The notes under the pieces are model-generated. The model saw only the letters and a program-made list of their open reading frames with translations. It was not told where the DNA came from and did no database searches. The translations under genes were made by a program, and so were the position numbers. From contig JAFGDW010000180.1 of the NCBI GenBank assembly GCA_016931935.1, positions 1 to 43,637 of the forward strand: 43,637 nt of DNA, in the 5' to 3' direction. The stretch comes from Candidatus Zhuqueibacterota bacterium. GTDB lineage: Bacteria > Zhuqueibacterota > Zhuqueibacteria > Thermofontimicrobiales > Thiofontviventaceae. This document shows, piece by piece, positions 33,016 through 43,047 of this stretch; positions within the stretch are counted from its first letter, which is position 1; every line of letters starts with the position of its first letter.

Positions 33016-33036
33016 TCATTTGAAAAAGGCAAAATC

Positions 33037-36000
33037 ATGTGCGCACTCAAGAAACCGTTTTACATGCTATATATGATCCTAATTATGTTATTCAGCGCTC
33101 GATCGGGCTTTGGCCAAAATTACCAAATGGGCAATACGACGATCTCCGAATACGGAACGTCGGGACTGCTCAACGGCAAATCCGGCGCGACATTTAGCAG
33201 TTCGCTGATAACAATCTGCCCTCCGGTGGCAGGGAAAACTGGCAGCGCCAATTATAGTACGACATTTGGACCGTGGAGTTTTTATAATCGCGAGCCACTG
33301 GCGCCTACATTTAATGCATCCAAGGGCGACTATTCCGACCAGATTTTGCTTAGCTGGCAGACGGATCCGCTCAATCCGCCATGCAACGACAGTTGGAAAA
33401 TTTTTCGGGGAAATTTGGTGATTGTGCGGCCAACGCTGGCGGATACATCCTATTCGGATCTGCAAATAACCGCCGGTCAGGAATACACCTATCATATTCA
33501 GGGAACCAATTTTTATGGATTGGGAGACCTTGGCAGCTCGATAGGTTTTGTCAATCCCAATGGTGTTATTACTGGTAGAATTACCACACCACATAACAAT
33601 CCGGTTACCGATGTGGAAGTCACTTTGACACCCGCCCACGGCAATGCGCTGTTATTTGATGGCAACGACGACTATATTAAAATTCCTTATAAAAATGCAC
33701 TGACGCTCACAAGTCAGGCAACATGGGAATTTTGGGTGAAGTTGAGCGAATTGGATAATCAAATGTTCATCAGTCAATACACCTCTTATAAACAGGATGG
33801 TTATTATATCAATTTTTACGACAACAAAATTTTCTTCAACCAGGGCAACAACGGTGCTTTACTTCAAACATCCAGCATACCGGATACGGTCACTGCGAAT
33901 GCATGGCATCATATCGCAATAGTTAAAAACAGCGCGACTGTTACGATTTATCTTGATGGCAATAATGTAACAGCTACAACCGCCAATCATATTGATATTG
34001 TCAGCACAACCGGCGGCGTATGGCTGGGTAACACCAGCACATATTCCGAACCGCTTCATGGCATTCTGGACGAAGTTCGCATATGGAATGTGGCTCGGGA
34101 TAGCGTTTCGCTTGCCCGTAATCGCAATCGTGTTGTTGAAAGCGCTGTGCCGAACTTGCTCGCCTGTTGGCGATTGGACGAAGGATTTGAAACACGAATT
34201 TTTGATTTAACCGGCCACAATCTCGATGGTGATTTACTTAACGGCCCGGCCTGGTCCAACGATCACGCTGACTTGCACATCAGTGCGTTTACTGATCGGA
34301 ATGGTAATTATGAAATCAGCAGTATTTATTACGGAGACGGCACCACGTTTGCCGTAACGCCCACAAAATTCGGACATTTGCAGTGGGATCCGCCATCCAA
34401 GAATGTCACATTAAATGTTAGCGCCACTTCAGCGGATCAAATTAATTTTATGGATGAATCAATGATCCCGGTCGATGGTTTTGTGCGATTCCAGGGAACC
34501 GAATGTTATGTGCCTAATGTGGAAATAATGAATTACACCGAGACTGGCGATACAGTATCACTGACACCGCCAATGTTTACCGATACAAACGGCCATTTTA
34601 CGATCGATTTTGAACCTGGCACATCTCATCAACTCATTCCGGTATTTAAAGACCATACATTTAGTCCGACCTTCATTGATGTGGATAACATTACGGAGCC
34701 ACGCAATCTTGGATTCATTAACGATACTAAATTACGTACGCTAAACAAAAGCGTGGTTGGTGGACGTTGTGAGTTTCCGATTGGCACGGCAGATGTCAAT
34801 ATTCGAACGATAAACGATTGTTTCGATACAACTGTCACTACCTATTCCAATGGACGGATTTCTGTAAACAATTTGCCCGCCGCTGAGTTTGAAGTGATTG
34901 TGAACGCATTGAATGATAACGCTCCACCGGACGATATCAGTGCCGGCATTCAGGTGTCATTGATCGACAGTAGCGCATCTGTTAAATTTACCCATTATGA
35001 ACACGTACAAGCCGAAGTGATTTGGCCGATACTGTCACACAAATCGTGTGAGAGCAATCCCGACATATCGTTCAGGGTAATTAATCAGGGTGATACCGTG
35101 AACATTGTCATCGCCGTTTTCCGGGACTACGGTAATAGCTATCGCTGCTATCTCGATTCAGGTTCAGTGACCATCACTGATAATATTGCCAATTCCGGGG
35201 CGAAAACCACTCTATACATTTCATGTCCAGATACGGTTGAACCAAGTGTCGATACCATGCCCAATTATAACCTCATTCCCGGGTTGCCCAATATTTTATC
35301 AGGTGGTGACCATCCGTTCCAAAAGAATATCACCATCGTCGCCGCAGACACCGGCGGTCAAAATATATCGATCACTGAATGGGCATATGTGTTGGGTCAC
35401 AAACCACGCGGCGAATTTTTCACAACATCCACGCCAGAGTTACCGCTTCATATTTTACACGACCCACCCGGGGACAAGAGTTATGTGGAACTGGATCAGG
35501 AAACAGTGCTAACTTCCACCTGGAGTTTTGATGGTTCGGTATCTGCTGGCGACAAAACATTTTTCAAATTCAAAACAGGTTTAAAAGAAACAGTTGGATT
35601 TGGCGTCGCTACCGATATAAAAGCCCAGGCGATTAATAACCTGACATGGTCTGTTAATTTTCAAGTCGATCATGGGCACTCATGGACAACAAGCATTACT
35701 AACAGTGAAGTGTTTACGACTTCATCAAGCAGTGAAATTGTCGGAGATGAAGGCGATGTCTTTATTGGCGCGGCGTTGAATGTCATTTATGGCGTTACCG
35801 ATGTACTTGAATGGGATGATGAAAATTGCACGGTGGCACAGGACACGTCGATTGTCATTGCTCCGAATAATTTTGACACATTTTATCTTTACACCGAAAG
35901 TCATGTAAAAAATACAGTAATTCCTCAACTGCTGAACGACATTCACGACACAACATCTGCAGACTTATGGCAACAAATTCTTGACATGAATAAGCACAAC

Positions 36001-39000
36001 AGATCGCATGCACAATTTGATAAGAATATTTCCTTTACATCCGGCGCACACTATAGCAGCACAGAAAAGTATACAACAAATCATCAATGGAAATTGAATT
36101 CGAAACTCTCCGTGAACAAGACAGTGTTGGAGTCCATTGATGTTTCAGGCGGCGGCACAGGCAGCGATATTGGAACAGAAATTAATTTTGGTATAACCGT
36201 TGGTGGTGGTTACTCCAGCAGTTCGTCACAAACAACAGTAACAAAATATGTGCTTGACGATGATGATCTGGGGGACTATTTCAGTGTGGATGTGCTCACG
36301 GACAGCTTATACGGTACACCGGTTTTTCACACACGCGCAGGTGCCAGCATGTGTCCGTGGGAGCCGCACACCGCATCGCGTGAGGCAGTAAGGTTGCAAA
36401 TGGATTCATACGAAGCGACAAACATTCCTCAAACAGCGAAAGCAGTGTTTACACTCAATGTTGGCAATCTGAGCCAAACTGAAGAGGAAATGACGTACGG
36501 TATCCGTGCGATTCCAGAGAGCAACCCGCATGGCGCAGTGCTGCAAATCGATGGACAGACGCTGGCCAACGCCATTATTCCTATTCAGGTCGCGGCTGGC
36601 GAGCAAAAAGAACTGACGCTAACCGTTGCCCGAGGGCCGCTGACCAATCATTATGAAGATATGCAAATCATGTTCTTTTCCACTTGTGCCTACCAGCATC
36701 AGGTCAGTACAGGACATCCAATTCCGGCTGACTCAGTCGTTTTGGCGGATACGGCGACGTTTACGGTACGGTTTGAAGAATTGTGTGAATCGAACATCAC
36801 TATTTCATATCCGGCGGATGGTTGGTTATTGAACCAGGAAGACGGCGATAGCCTGAGCCTTACCGTGGCTGGCTATACCAAAAATGATCCTAATTTTGCA
36901 GTGGTTTATCTGGAATATGCGCACGATCAGGGTAGTCTGTATGGCGCAGAGTGGTTTATTTCTGATACGATTTCGATCGACACGATCCAGTCGGTGGCAA
37001 CGAATTACATTCCATGGTTATGGAATGTATCGACTGTAAATGATGGGCCATACTGGATTCGCGTCAAATCACAATGCAGTGACGGCAGCTTTACCTATTC
37101 CGACGCATTGCATGGCGTGATCGACCGGGATTATCCGACTGTTTACAGTCTTCCTGAGCCACGCGATGGCGTATTGGGATCGGATGATGAAATCTCGGTC
37201 CGCTTCACCAAGCCGCTCAACTGTTATCAAACCTCTCCGGATAACTTCGAATTGTTCGACGTCACGCGAAATATAAATGTGCTAATCCGGCGGCCGATAG
37301 ACTGCAACGGCTACACCATTACCATGACGCCGAACGAGCAAAACTACTTTCTCGAAAATCATACGCTGCGCGCGACTGTCAAAGATATCGTAACCAACGA
37401 AGGCGAATCGCTGCTAAAACCGGTTTCGTGGGAATTTACTGTCGATCGAAACCCAGTGCATTGGAATCAAACAACGCTTGATTCCATCGTTTATCTTAAC
37501 GAAAAGTTAACGCTCTCAACGACATTGCGCAACACCGGCGCCAACGCTGCTGAATTTAGTTTCACGGGCAAACCGTGGTGGATGTCCACACCACACGCCG
37601 CGACACCGCTTCCGTGGTGGCTCGATGTGTCGCCCGCTCAAGGCGTTCTTGAACCCGGCGGCGAAGTGGATATCCGTTTCACGATGAGCGGATTTATTAA
37701 TGTCGGCATTTATGAGGAAACCATTTACGCGCACACACCTGAAGGCGACGAGCCGGTCAGCATTGCCATTCGCGCGCTTCAGCGCCCGCCGGAATGGCCG
37801 TTGGATGAAAACGCTTTTCAGTACAACATGTCAATGACGGCTCAAATTTCAGTGAAAGATACGATCTCTACAGATCCGTATGATAGAATTGGCGCCTTCG
37901 TCGGCGCTGAGTGCCGCGGCATTGCCAACATCAGCAGCATTCATGCCGAATCCGTCAGCGGCGAACCGGCCATGCATGAAGTGTTCATGACAGTTCACAG
38001 CAACGCGCAGAGCGGCGAGCAGGTAAAATTCCGCGTGTGGGACGCTTCTGATGCGAAGGAATATTGGGAAATCAATCAGCATGTGAATTTTGTCAACAAC
38101 GCTGTCGTCGGATCTGTGGTGCAGCCGTTGATATTGAACGCCACCGGCGCAATCGCGCAATTTCGGGAATTGCATGAAGGCTGGACCTGGTTCAGCGTGA
38201 ACCTGACCCATAATGATGAGAATATGAATATCAACAATGTGTTATCGAATGAAAATCATTTTCAAAATGGCGACCGGATTGTGCATAAATACCAGTTTGA
38301 ATCATACAGCGAGGCGACCGGGCAATGGAAACCAGGCACACTGATACTGAATCCGGTTACGATGTACAAAGCGCACATCGATACCGGCACACTGGCAACG
38401 ATTATTGGGAGCGAAATTCAGCCGGACAGTCTGCCGATCACCGTATATCCCGGTGAAAACTGGCTTGGTTATCCGTTGCGTAAGATTGAACACATCAATC
38501 ACGCGCTGCAAAATCTACCGGCAGCGGATAATTCATTAATCAAGGATGAAACGCTGTTTTCCGAATATGTGGCCGATCTCGATCAATGGATTGGCAGCCT
38601 GCAATGGATGACGCCAGGGCACGGTTACATCCTCATGTCAACATCTGTGGACACGATTGCGTTTACCTATATTGGCGATCAAACCGAAGGCGAGGTGTTA
38701 GCTAAATCGCATGCTGCCAGCGCCGCGGCTGAGCCAATCGCTAATCTGCCCTGGCACGTTGAGTGTGCCAATTTTATATATAATATGCCTGTGATTCTTG
38801 AACTAAACGACGCAGAACTGCTCACAGAGAACCTGGCAATCGCCGCAGTTTTGAATAATGAAATTCGCGGTGTCGCTCTGCCGCAGTACATACCGGAACT
38901 CGAGAAATATCAAATTTATTTGATGACATACAGCAATAAACCGGATGGCGAAACCATGTCGTTTGAACTGTTGGACAGTAAAACCGGACAGATGTTCAAA

Positions 39001-39372
39001 GCCAACGAGTCGGTTGTTTTCAACCGCCAAACAATGGCCGGCAGCATCGCCCAACCTGTTACGCTCACCAGACGTGATCCGCTGGACATTCCGAAGACGT
39101 TCAGTCTCCAGCAAAACTATCCCAATCCGTTTAATCCGACAACGGTGTTAAGCTACGGCGTACCTGCGTCAACCTATGTGGGAATTACTGTGTACGACAT
39201 TTTGGGTCGGCGCGTGACAACACTAGTCGCAGCAAAGGCCGAGGCCGGCTATCACAAAATTGTCTGGCATGGCGCCGACGATTACGGCCATCCATTGGCT
39301 TCAGGCATGTACTTTGTGCGTATGCAAGCCGGGCCGTTTATTCAAATCCGCAAAGCCGTGCTGCTAAAATAG
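33037..39372 (+). CDS. Giant secreted multidomain protein, type IX secretion substrate
   Basis: This 2111-residue protein starts with a signal peptide (YMLYMILIMLFSARSGFG/QN). An FN3-like stretch near 90-170 is followed by a LamG/concanavalin domain at about 202-400 (ALLFDGNDDYIKIPYKNALTL, WHHIAIVKNSATVTIYLDG, ILDEVRIWNVARD). Several repeat-poor beta domains follow. A central Thr/Ser-rich region near 830-1130 (WTTSITNSEVFTTSSSSEIVG, FGITVGGGYSSSSSQTTVTKYV) recalls pore-forming-toxin-like strands, but I would not name it. Ig-like domains (SVRFTKPLNCYQTSPDNFELF) and two related modules near 1590-1705 and 1908-2015 precede the C-terminal sorting domain (2025-2111, LQQNYPNPFNPTTVLSYGVP, YDILGRRVTTLV, GMYFVRMQAG). 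That tail targets the protein to type IX secretion. It is likely an adhesin or surface layer protein. Confidence 0.85.
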   Translation: MCALKKPFYMLYMILIMLFSARSGFGQNYQMGNTTISEYGTSGLLNGKSGATFSSSLITICPPVAGKTGSANYSTTFGPWSFYNREPLAPTFNASKGDYSDQILLSWQTDPLNPPCNDSWKIFRGNLVIVRPTLADTSYSDLQITAGQEYTYHIQGTNFYGLGDLGSSIGFVNPNGVITGRITTPHNNPVTDVEVTLTPAHGNALLFDGNDDYIKIPYKNALTLTSQATWEFWVKLSELDNQMFISQYTSYKQDGYYINFYDNKIFFNQGNNGALLQTSSIPDTVTANAWHHIAIVKNSATVTIYLDGNNVTATTANHIDIVSTTGGVWLGNTSTYSEPLHGILDEVRIWNVARDSVSLARNRNRVVESAVPNLLACWRLDEGFETRIFDLTGHNLDGDLLNGPAWSNDHADLHISAFTDRNGNYEISSIYYGDGTTFAVTPTKFGHLQWDPPSKNVTLNVSATSADQINFMDESMIPVDGFVRFQGTECYVPNVEIMNYTETGDTVSLTPPMFTDTNGHFTIDFEPGTSHQLIPVFKDHTFSPTFIDVDNITEPRNLGFINDTKLRTLNKSVVGGRCEFPIGTADVNIRTINDCFDTTVTTYSNGRISVNNLPAAEFEVIVNALNDNAPPDDISAGIQVSLIDSSASVKFTHYEHVQAEVIWPILSHKSCESNPDISFRVINQGDTVNIVIAVFRDYGNSYRCYLDSGSVTITDNIANSGAKTTLYISCPDTVEPSVDTMPNYNLIPGLPNILSGGDHPFQKNITIVAADTGGQNISITEWAYVLGHKPRGEFFTTSTPELPLHILHDPPGDKSYVELDQETVLTSTWSFDGSVSAGDKTFFKFKTGLKETVGFGVATDIKAQAINNLTWSVNFQVDHGHSWTTSITNSEVFTTSSSSEIVGDEGDVFIGAALNVIYGVTDVLEWDDENCTVAQDTSIVIAPNNFDTFYLYTESHVKNTVIPQLLNDIHDTTSADLWQQILDMNKHNRSHAQFDKNISFTSGAHYSSTEKYTTNHQWKLNSKLSVNKTVLESIDVSGGGTGSDIGTEINFGITVGGGYSSSSSQTTVTKYVLDDDDLGDYFSVDVLTDSLYGTPVFHTRAGASMCPWEPHTASREAVRLQMDSYEATNIPQTAKAVFTLNVGNLSQTEEEMTYGIRAIPESNPHGAVLQIDGQTLANAIIPIQVAAGEQKELTLTVARGPLTNHYEDMQIMFFSTCAYQHQVSTGHPIPADSVVLADTATFTVRFEELCESNITISYPADGWLLNQEDGDSLSLTVAGYTKNDPNFAVVYLEYAHDQGSLYGAEWFISDTISIDTIQSVATNYIPWLWNVSTVNDGPYWIRVKSQCSDGSFTYSDALHGVIDRDYPTVYSLPEPRDGVLGSDDEISVRFTKPLNCYQTSPDNFELFDVTRNINVLIRRPIDCNGYTITMTPNEQNYFLENHTLRATVKDIVTNEGESLLKPVSWEFTVDRNPVHWNQTTLDSIVYLNEKLTLSTTLRNTGANAAEFSFTGKPWWMSTPHAATPLPWWLDVSPAQGVLEPGGEVDIRFTMSGFINVGIYEETIYAHTPEGDEPVSIAIRALQRPPEWPLDENAFQYNMSMTAQISVKDTISTDPYDRIGAFVGAECRGIANISSIHAESVSGEPAMHEVFMTVHSNAQSGEQVKFRVWDASDAKEYWEINQHVNFVNNAVVGSVVQPLILNATGAIAQFRELHEGWTWFSVNLTHNDENMNINNVLSNENHFQNGDRIVHKYQFESYSEATGQWKPGTLILNPVTMYKAHIDTGTLATIIGSEIQPDSLPITVYPGENWLGYPLRKIEHINHALQNLPAADNSLIKDETLFSEYVADLDQWIGSLQWMTPGHGYILMSTSVDTIAFTYIGDQTEGEVLAKSHAASAAAEPIANLPWHVECANFIYNMPVILELNDAELLTENLAIAAVLNNEIRGVALPQYIPELEKYQIYLMTYSNKPDGETMSFELLDSKTGQMFKANESVVFNRQTMAGSIAQPVTLTRRDPLDIPKTFSLQQNYPNPFNPTTVLSYGVPASTYVGITVYDILGRRVTTLVAAKAEAGYHKIVWHGADDYGHPLASGMYFVRMQAGPFIQIRKAVLLK

Positions 39373-39511
39373 CGAGATACTTCTAACAGACGCCTTACGA
39401 AAGCTCGACTCTTCGCAGGGTCGTATACTTCGTTTTAGGAAGCAGGCAACAGCGATGCAATCGCTCTAAGCGATGGCATCGCTATACATAACAATTATTG
39501 GAGAATTAAGA

Positions 39512-39967
39512 ATGATAAAACGGACACTTATTTTTTTCACCATCATCGCCACAGCATTTTATATCACATGCAAAAAGGACAATCCGGCGGAACCAACAGC
39601 GACCCCAATGCTCACACCCGCCGCAGTGACTGACACGGCGGCATGGACGGTCAATCCTGGAAACTACACTCATTTAATGACCATCGTCGCCACCATCAAA
39701 CTGCACGACCAGATGATCTGCAGCAACGCCAACAAGCTTGCCGCATTTGCCGGGGACGAGGTTCGCGGTGTGGGAACACCCTACAACCATCTCGGCTGCG
39801 TTAATTACAATTTGATTGTATACAGCAACTCGCCGGGCGACAGCATCACATTCGGGATTTATCTTGCCGATCAGGATACCGCTGTGGCGGCGTTGAACAC
39901 ACTCGTGTTCACGACCATCGCTGGTCACGGCTCGCCGGATTTTCCGTATGCGATTGAGGTTGAATAA
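39512..39967 (+). CDS. Small lipoprotein related to a domain of the giant protein
   Basis: This 151-residue protein starts at ATG 39512, with GGAG ten to eleven bases upstream. The frame is open earlier, but that start lacks a ribosome site. A hydrophobic leader, LIFFTIIATAFYITCKK, puts a lipidation Cys at the end, so it is probably an outer-membrane lipoprotein. The domain TIVATIKLHDQMICSNANKLAAFAGDEVRGVGTP...LIVYSNSPGDSITFGIYLADQD looks like the modules of the neighbouring giant protein (MSMTAQISVKDTISTDPYDRIGAFVGAECRGIANI...HSNAQSGEQVKFRVWDASD). I infer shared ancestry and a surface partnership. The spacer at 39373-39511 holds two short hairpins around GCGATGGCATCGC. Confidence 0.7.
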   Translation: MIKRTLIFFTIIATAFYITCKKDNPAEPTATPMLTPAAVTDTAAWTVNPGNYTHLMTIVATIKLHDQMICSNANKLAAFAGDEVRGVGTPYNHLGCVNYNLIVYSNSPGDSITFGIYLADQDTAVAALNTLVFTTIAGHGSPDFPYAIEVE

Positions 39968-40490
39968 AAAAAGGTCAATTTTGCGCGCGTTGGAACATGA
40001 AAAAATTTCACCACGTGCCAAACTGACAATTTTATGTTTAATTTTGTAGGTCATACATGATCTTTTATCAACAATTAGTTAGCGACAATTTTATAAAAAT
40101 AGCTGTTCTCTTCGTTATGTTTAATATTGTTGACTTTTTTATTTTTAAATTTAGTGTGACATTCAGAATTGACAACCATAAATACAATTTAATAAATCTC
40201 GGCTTTAAATAATTTCCGATCTAGCATCTGCCATCATCGTATGAAAGGTCCCCCTATCTCTCGCTTCACTTATCTGCTAATGTAATATTTTGCTCTACCA
40301 AAACAATTTTCAGTGCACAATGCTTCAGCCCAAATAACGCTAATAATCCGCAAAATGTATCCATACTCCCGCCTTTTGTATAAGCTATCTCTGGTTTTAT
40401 TTAGGGCATTAAGTACTTTTTTAAACTAAGACAAAAACTTACATTGCACAATGTTGTCATTAAAGAAAAAGATTGCTGACTTTGCATTAC
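39968..40490. other. AT-rich spacer upstream of the AraC remnant
   Basis: No gene or clear operator is seen in about 520 bases. If a full AraC-type gene was once here, its N-terminal domain has been lost from this stretch. Frames are broken and show no family motif, apart from LKKKIADFALH at about 40455-40490, which looks like the AraC linker. Confidence 0.45.
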
Positions 40491-40742
40491 ATGGCCTCTC
40501 AGCTCACTTTTTCTCCAAAATACTTGAGCGATCTGCTGAAACAGGAAACAGGCAAAACCGCGCTGGAACTCATCCATCTCCATTTGGTCTCCGAGGCGAA
40601 AAACATGCTCGTTGAAGGCAATCGGAGTATTTCTGAAATCGCATTTGAGCTTGGCTTTGAGAATCCGCCGTACTTCTCTCGTATGTTTATAAAAGAAGTC
40701 GGCATGAGTCCGAAGAAATTTCAAAATCAGCTTTTGAATTAG
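40491..40742 (+). pseudogene. AraC-family regulator remnant (C-terminal DNA-binding domain only)
   Basis: The 84 codons from ATG 40491 encode most of the AraC/XylS tandem helix-turn-helix: ASQLTFSPKYLSDLLKQETGKTALELIHLHLVSEAKNMLVEGNRSISEIAFELGFENPPYFSRMFIKEVGMSPKKFQ. SISEIAFELGFENPPYFSRMFKxxxGMSP is the family signature. Family members usually have about 170-200 residues before this domain; none is visible. A frameshift near 40487 separates the preceding linker words (LKKKIADFALH) from it. It is a remnant rather than an intact gene, although a stand-alone DNA-binding protein cannot be excluded. Confidence 0.7.
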
Positions 40743-40759
40743 TTTACAGCGTTATTGGT

Positions 40760-41038
40760 ATGCTGGAAGCAATAGAAGTGATTATCGCGCGCAAATCGAA
40801 TCTCTCTAAGTATGGCTTTGATTTTAAAGACACTCAATATGTATTTGAGGGCACAACATTAACCTTTGAGGACATACGATTCAATTATGGAGAACAACGA
40901 TTCATCATCATCGGAATGCTAAATGCTTTTATCATAAATATTGCCCATACCGAAAAAAATGAAATATTCCGTATTATTTCAATGAGAAAGGCGATAATGA
41001 ATGAGCAAAAAATATACTATCAAGGATTCACAAACTGA
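40760..41038 (+). CDS. brnT: BrnT-family toxin
   Basis: This 92-residue protein fits the BrnT ribonuclease toxins. The core is KSNLSKYGFDFKDTQYVFEGTTLTFEDIRFNYGEQRFIIIGMLN, then IAHTEKNEIFRIISMRKAIMNEQKIYY. The RFIIIG, HTE and RIISMRKA words are the family markers. BrnT cleaves RNA to stop growth and is neutralised by BrnA. The first twelve residues (MLEAIEVIIARK) do not match the usual FxWDxxK start, so the N terminus may be altered or mis-started. It overlaps the antitoxin frame, as in intact modules. The antitoxin is frameshifted, so the toxin may have to be inactive or weak. Confidence 0.82.
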   Translation: MLEAIEVIIARKSNLSKYGFDFKDTQYVFEGTTLTFEDIRFNYGEQRFIIIGMLNAFIINIAHTEKNEIFRIISMRKAIMNEQKIYYQGFTN

Positions 41039-41337
41039 TTGGAAAGCGCATCGAATCAATGACCGATGCGGACATTGATCTGCCAGACATCCCCGAAATA
41101 ACAGAGGACATGTTGGCAAACGCTATACTCCGAATGGGCGGCGAACCTATCCCAAAGGGAAAAGTTCGCGTAAATATTTTGCTGGACGCCAATATTGTTG
41201 CCTATTTTAAAGCACAGGCCGGGGGACGTGGCTATCAAACATTAATCAATGAGGCGTTGAAAAATAATATCCAGAGTAAAGACTTGAGCACGATACTCAG
41301 ACGCATTATTCGCGAAGAACTTCAAAATGCAAAGTAA
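41001..41337 (+). pseudogene. brnA: BrnA-family antitoxin, frameshifted near its start
   Basis: ATG 41001 begins MSKKYTIKDSQTDWK, the typical BrnA start, in one frame. The rest of the protein, RIESMTDADIDLPDIPEITEDMLAN...VRVNILLDANIVAYFKAQAGGRGYQTLINEAL, lies in another frame to the stop at 41337. One extra base in AAAGCGCATC near 41042-41048 joins them. The downstream frame can still start at ATG 41059 and encodes the ribbon-helix-helix region and C-terminal half, so a partial antitoxin of 92 residues is possible. Either this is a sequence error in an intact module or it shows decay with a shortened antitoxin. Confidence 0.75.
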
Positions 41338-41405
41338 AATTTTTAAAAGATAAAATCAATATCTTTATGCATCGAAGTGGTTTTAAGATTCTTATCACTA
41401 TGTAG

Positions 41406-43004
41406 CTACTGCCTGCGTTTCATCCGCTTAAACAATCCATCATAATCAATTCGCAAATTTTTAATTTTGTAGCGTACCATCCTCGGCGTATATCCAATTT
41501 CTCTGGCGGCAGCGCTTACATTACCGTTTGTACGCTTGAGTGCGTCAACAATAATATCTTTCTCAAGAAGCTGAATGCGGGCCTTAAGCGTACCTTCCGG
41601 TGAATTCTCAATATCGCCAGGCACCTGTAAGGTTGGCGGTAGATTGTAGCCGTGAATAGACTCATCGTTACATACGAGCACGCCATGTTCAATACAATTT
41701 TCCAGTTCCCGTACATTTCCCGGCCAGTGATAAGCCAAAATCATATTGATCGCAGGCGTACTAATACGCGTTACATTTTTATTGAGTTTGGCTGCATATT
41801 TCTGCACAAAATGATCCGCAAGCTGCAAAATATCGGAACGGCGTTCACGTAGCGGCGGTAAAAATATCGGAAATACATTTATTCGATAATAAAGGTCTTC
41901 ACGAAACAATCCTTCGGCGATGGATTTCTCAAGATTCCGATTGGTAGCTGCAATTATTCGCACGTTTACTTTAATTGTTTTATTACTTCCAACACGCTCA
42001 AACTCACGTTCTTGTAGTACACGCAACAATTTTGTCTGAATTGCTGGTGTAAAGTCACCGATTTCATCAAGGAACAGGGTGCCGCCATCCGTTTCTTCAA
42101 TTCGGCCTTTACGTTCATAAAGCGCGCCGGTAAATGCACCCTTTTTGTGGCCAAACAGTTCACTTTCCAACACATTTTCATTTAAAGCAGCACAATTTAC
42201 TTTTACAAATGGCTTATCCGAACGCGGGCTGGCATAGTGAATTGCCGACGCCACTAACTCCTTGCCGGTACCGGATTCCCCGCGGATTAATACGGATGTA
42301 GTAGCGCTTTTCGAGACCTGATGAATGCGAACATACACTTCCCGCATTGCATGTGAGTTACCCACAATATTTTCCGGGCGGTAACGTTCTTCCAATTGCG
42401 ATCGTAATCGAAAATTTTCCGCCTCAAGTTCCGCCTTCTCCTGAAGCCGGCGCCGGCGTGCTTTAACATCATTGGCAATCATACCAGCCACAATACTTAG
42501 CACACGTTCACTGTCACTCAGCAATCCCTGTGATTCATACACCAAATCAACCGAAATAGTCCCAACCACTTCATTGCCAATCATTATCGGAACACAAATG
42601 AAACTATTTTCTTTAACGTTTGTCTGAAACCGACGATAGATACGATCTTTAAATTCCGGTTCAGCAGAAATATTGGGGATTATCGCCGACGTTCCGGATT
42701 CGAGTACTTTTCCGGTTATACCTTCGCCTTTGCGATACGTGACATTTGATTGCAAACCATCAATCGGATTCCCAATGGCTTCAATAAATAACTCACGTCC
42801 ATCGGGTGAAAGCAACATGATTGTTCCCCGACGCATAGATAGTTCATCGTCCAGTACATTCAAAAGTTTTTTAAAATTTTCCAGATAATCCGTTTTTGTC
42901 GCTAATAAATGCGCGATTTTGTACAAGACGGAAAGCTCTTTCTCATGCCGCGTTATATGTAAGTATAATGATTCTGGTTCGTTAATAGTCATGTTTGGTC
43001 GCAT
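41406..43004 (-). CDS. nifA: NifA-like sigma-54 activator of nitrogen fixation
   Basis: This 532-residue enhancer-binding protein has a GAF domain at about 30-185, a short helical linker and an AAA+ domain at about 212-450. The AAA+ domain shows Walker A GESGTGKE (242-249), the sigma-54 contact loop GAFTGA (289-294), Walker B GTLFLDEI (308-315) and LFREDLYYRINVFPI. A C-terminal helix-turn-helix lies at about 494-516 (GNVSAAAREIGYTPRMVRYKIKNL). TPRMVRYKI resembles the NifA TPRQVAYRI recognition helix. No CxxxxC oxygen-sensing linker is seen. It would activate the promoter at 31265-31280, about 10 kb away. NifA proper or an AnfA/VnfA-type relative cannot be separated by sequence alone; no alternative nitrogenase is present. 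Confidence 0.88.
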   Translation of the reverse strand: MRPNMTINEPESLYLHITRHEKELSVLYKIAHLLATKTDYLENFKKLLNVLDDELSMRRGTIMLLSPDGRELFIEAIGNPIDGLQSNVTYRKGEGITGKVLESGTSAIIPNISAEPEFKDRIYRRFQTNVKENSFICVPIMIGNEVVGTISVDLVYESQGLLSDSERVLSIVAGMIANDVKARRRRLQEKAELEAENFRLRSQLEERYRPENIVGNSHAMREVYVRIHQVSKSATTSVLIRGESGTGKELVASAIHYASPRSDKPFVKVNCAALNENVLESELFGHKKGAFTGALYERKGRIEETDGGTLFLDEIGDFTPAIQTKLLRVLQEREFERVGSNKTIKVNVRIIAATNRNLEKSIAEGLFREDLYYRINVFPIFLPPLRERRSDILQLADHFVQKYAAKLNKNVTRISTPAINMILAYHWPGNVRELENCIEHGVLVCNDESIHGYNLPPTLQVPGDIENSPEGTLKARIQLLEKDIIVDALKRTNGNVSAAAREIGYTPRMVRYKIKNLRIDYDGLFKRMKRRQ

Positions 43005-43047
43005 AGTTAATTGTAAATCAATGCATTAAGTTTTGAATACTTAATCG

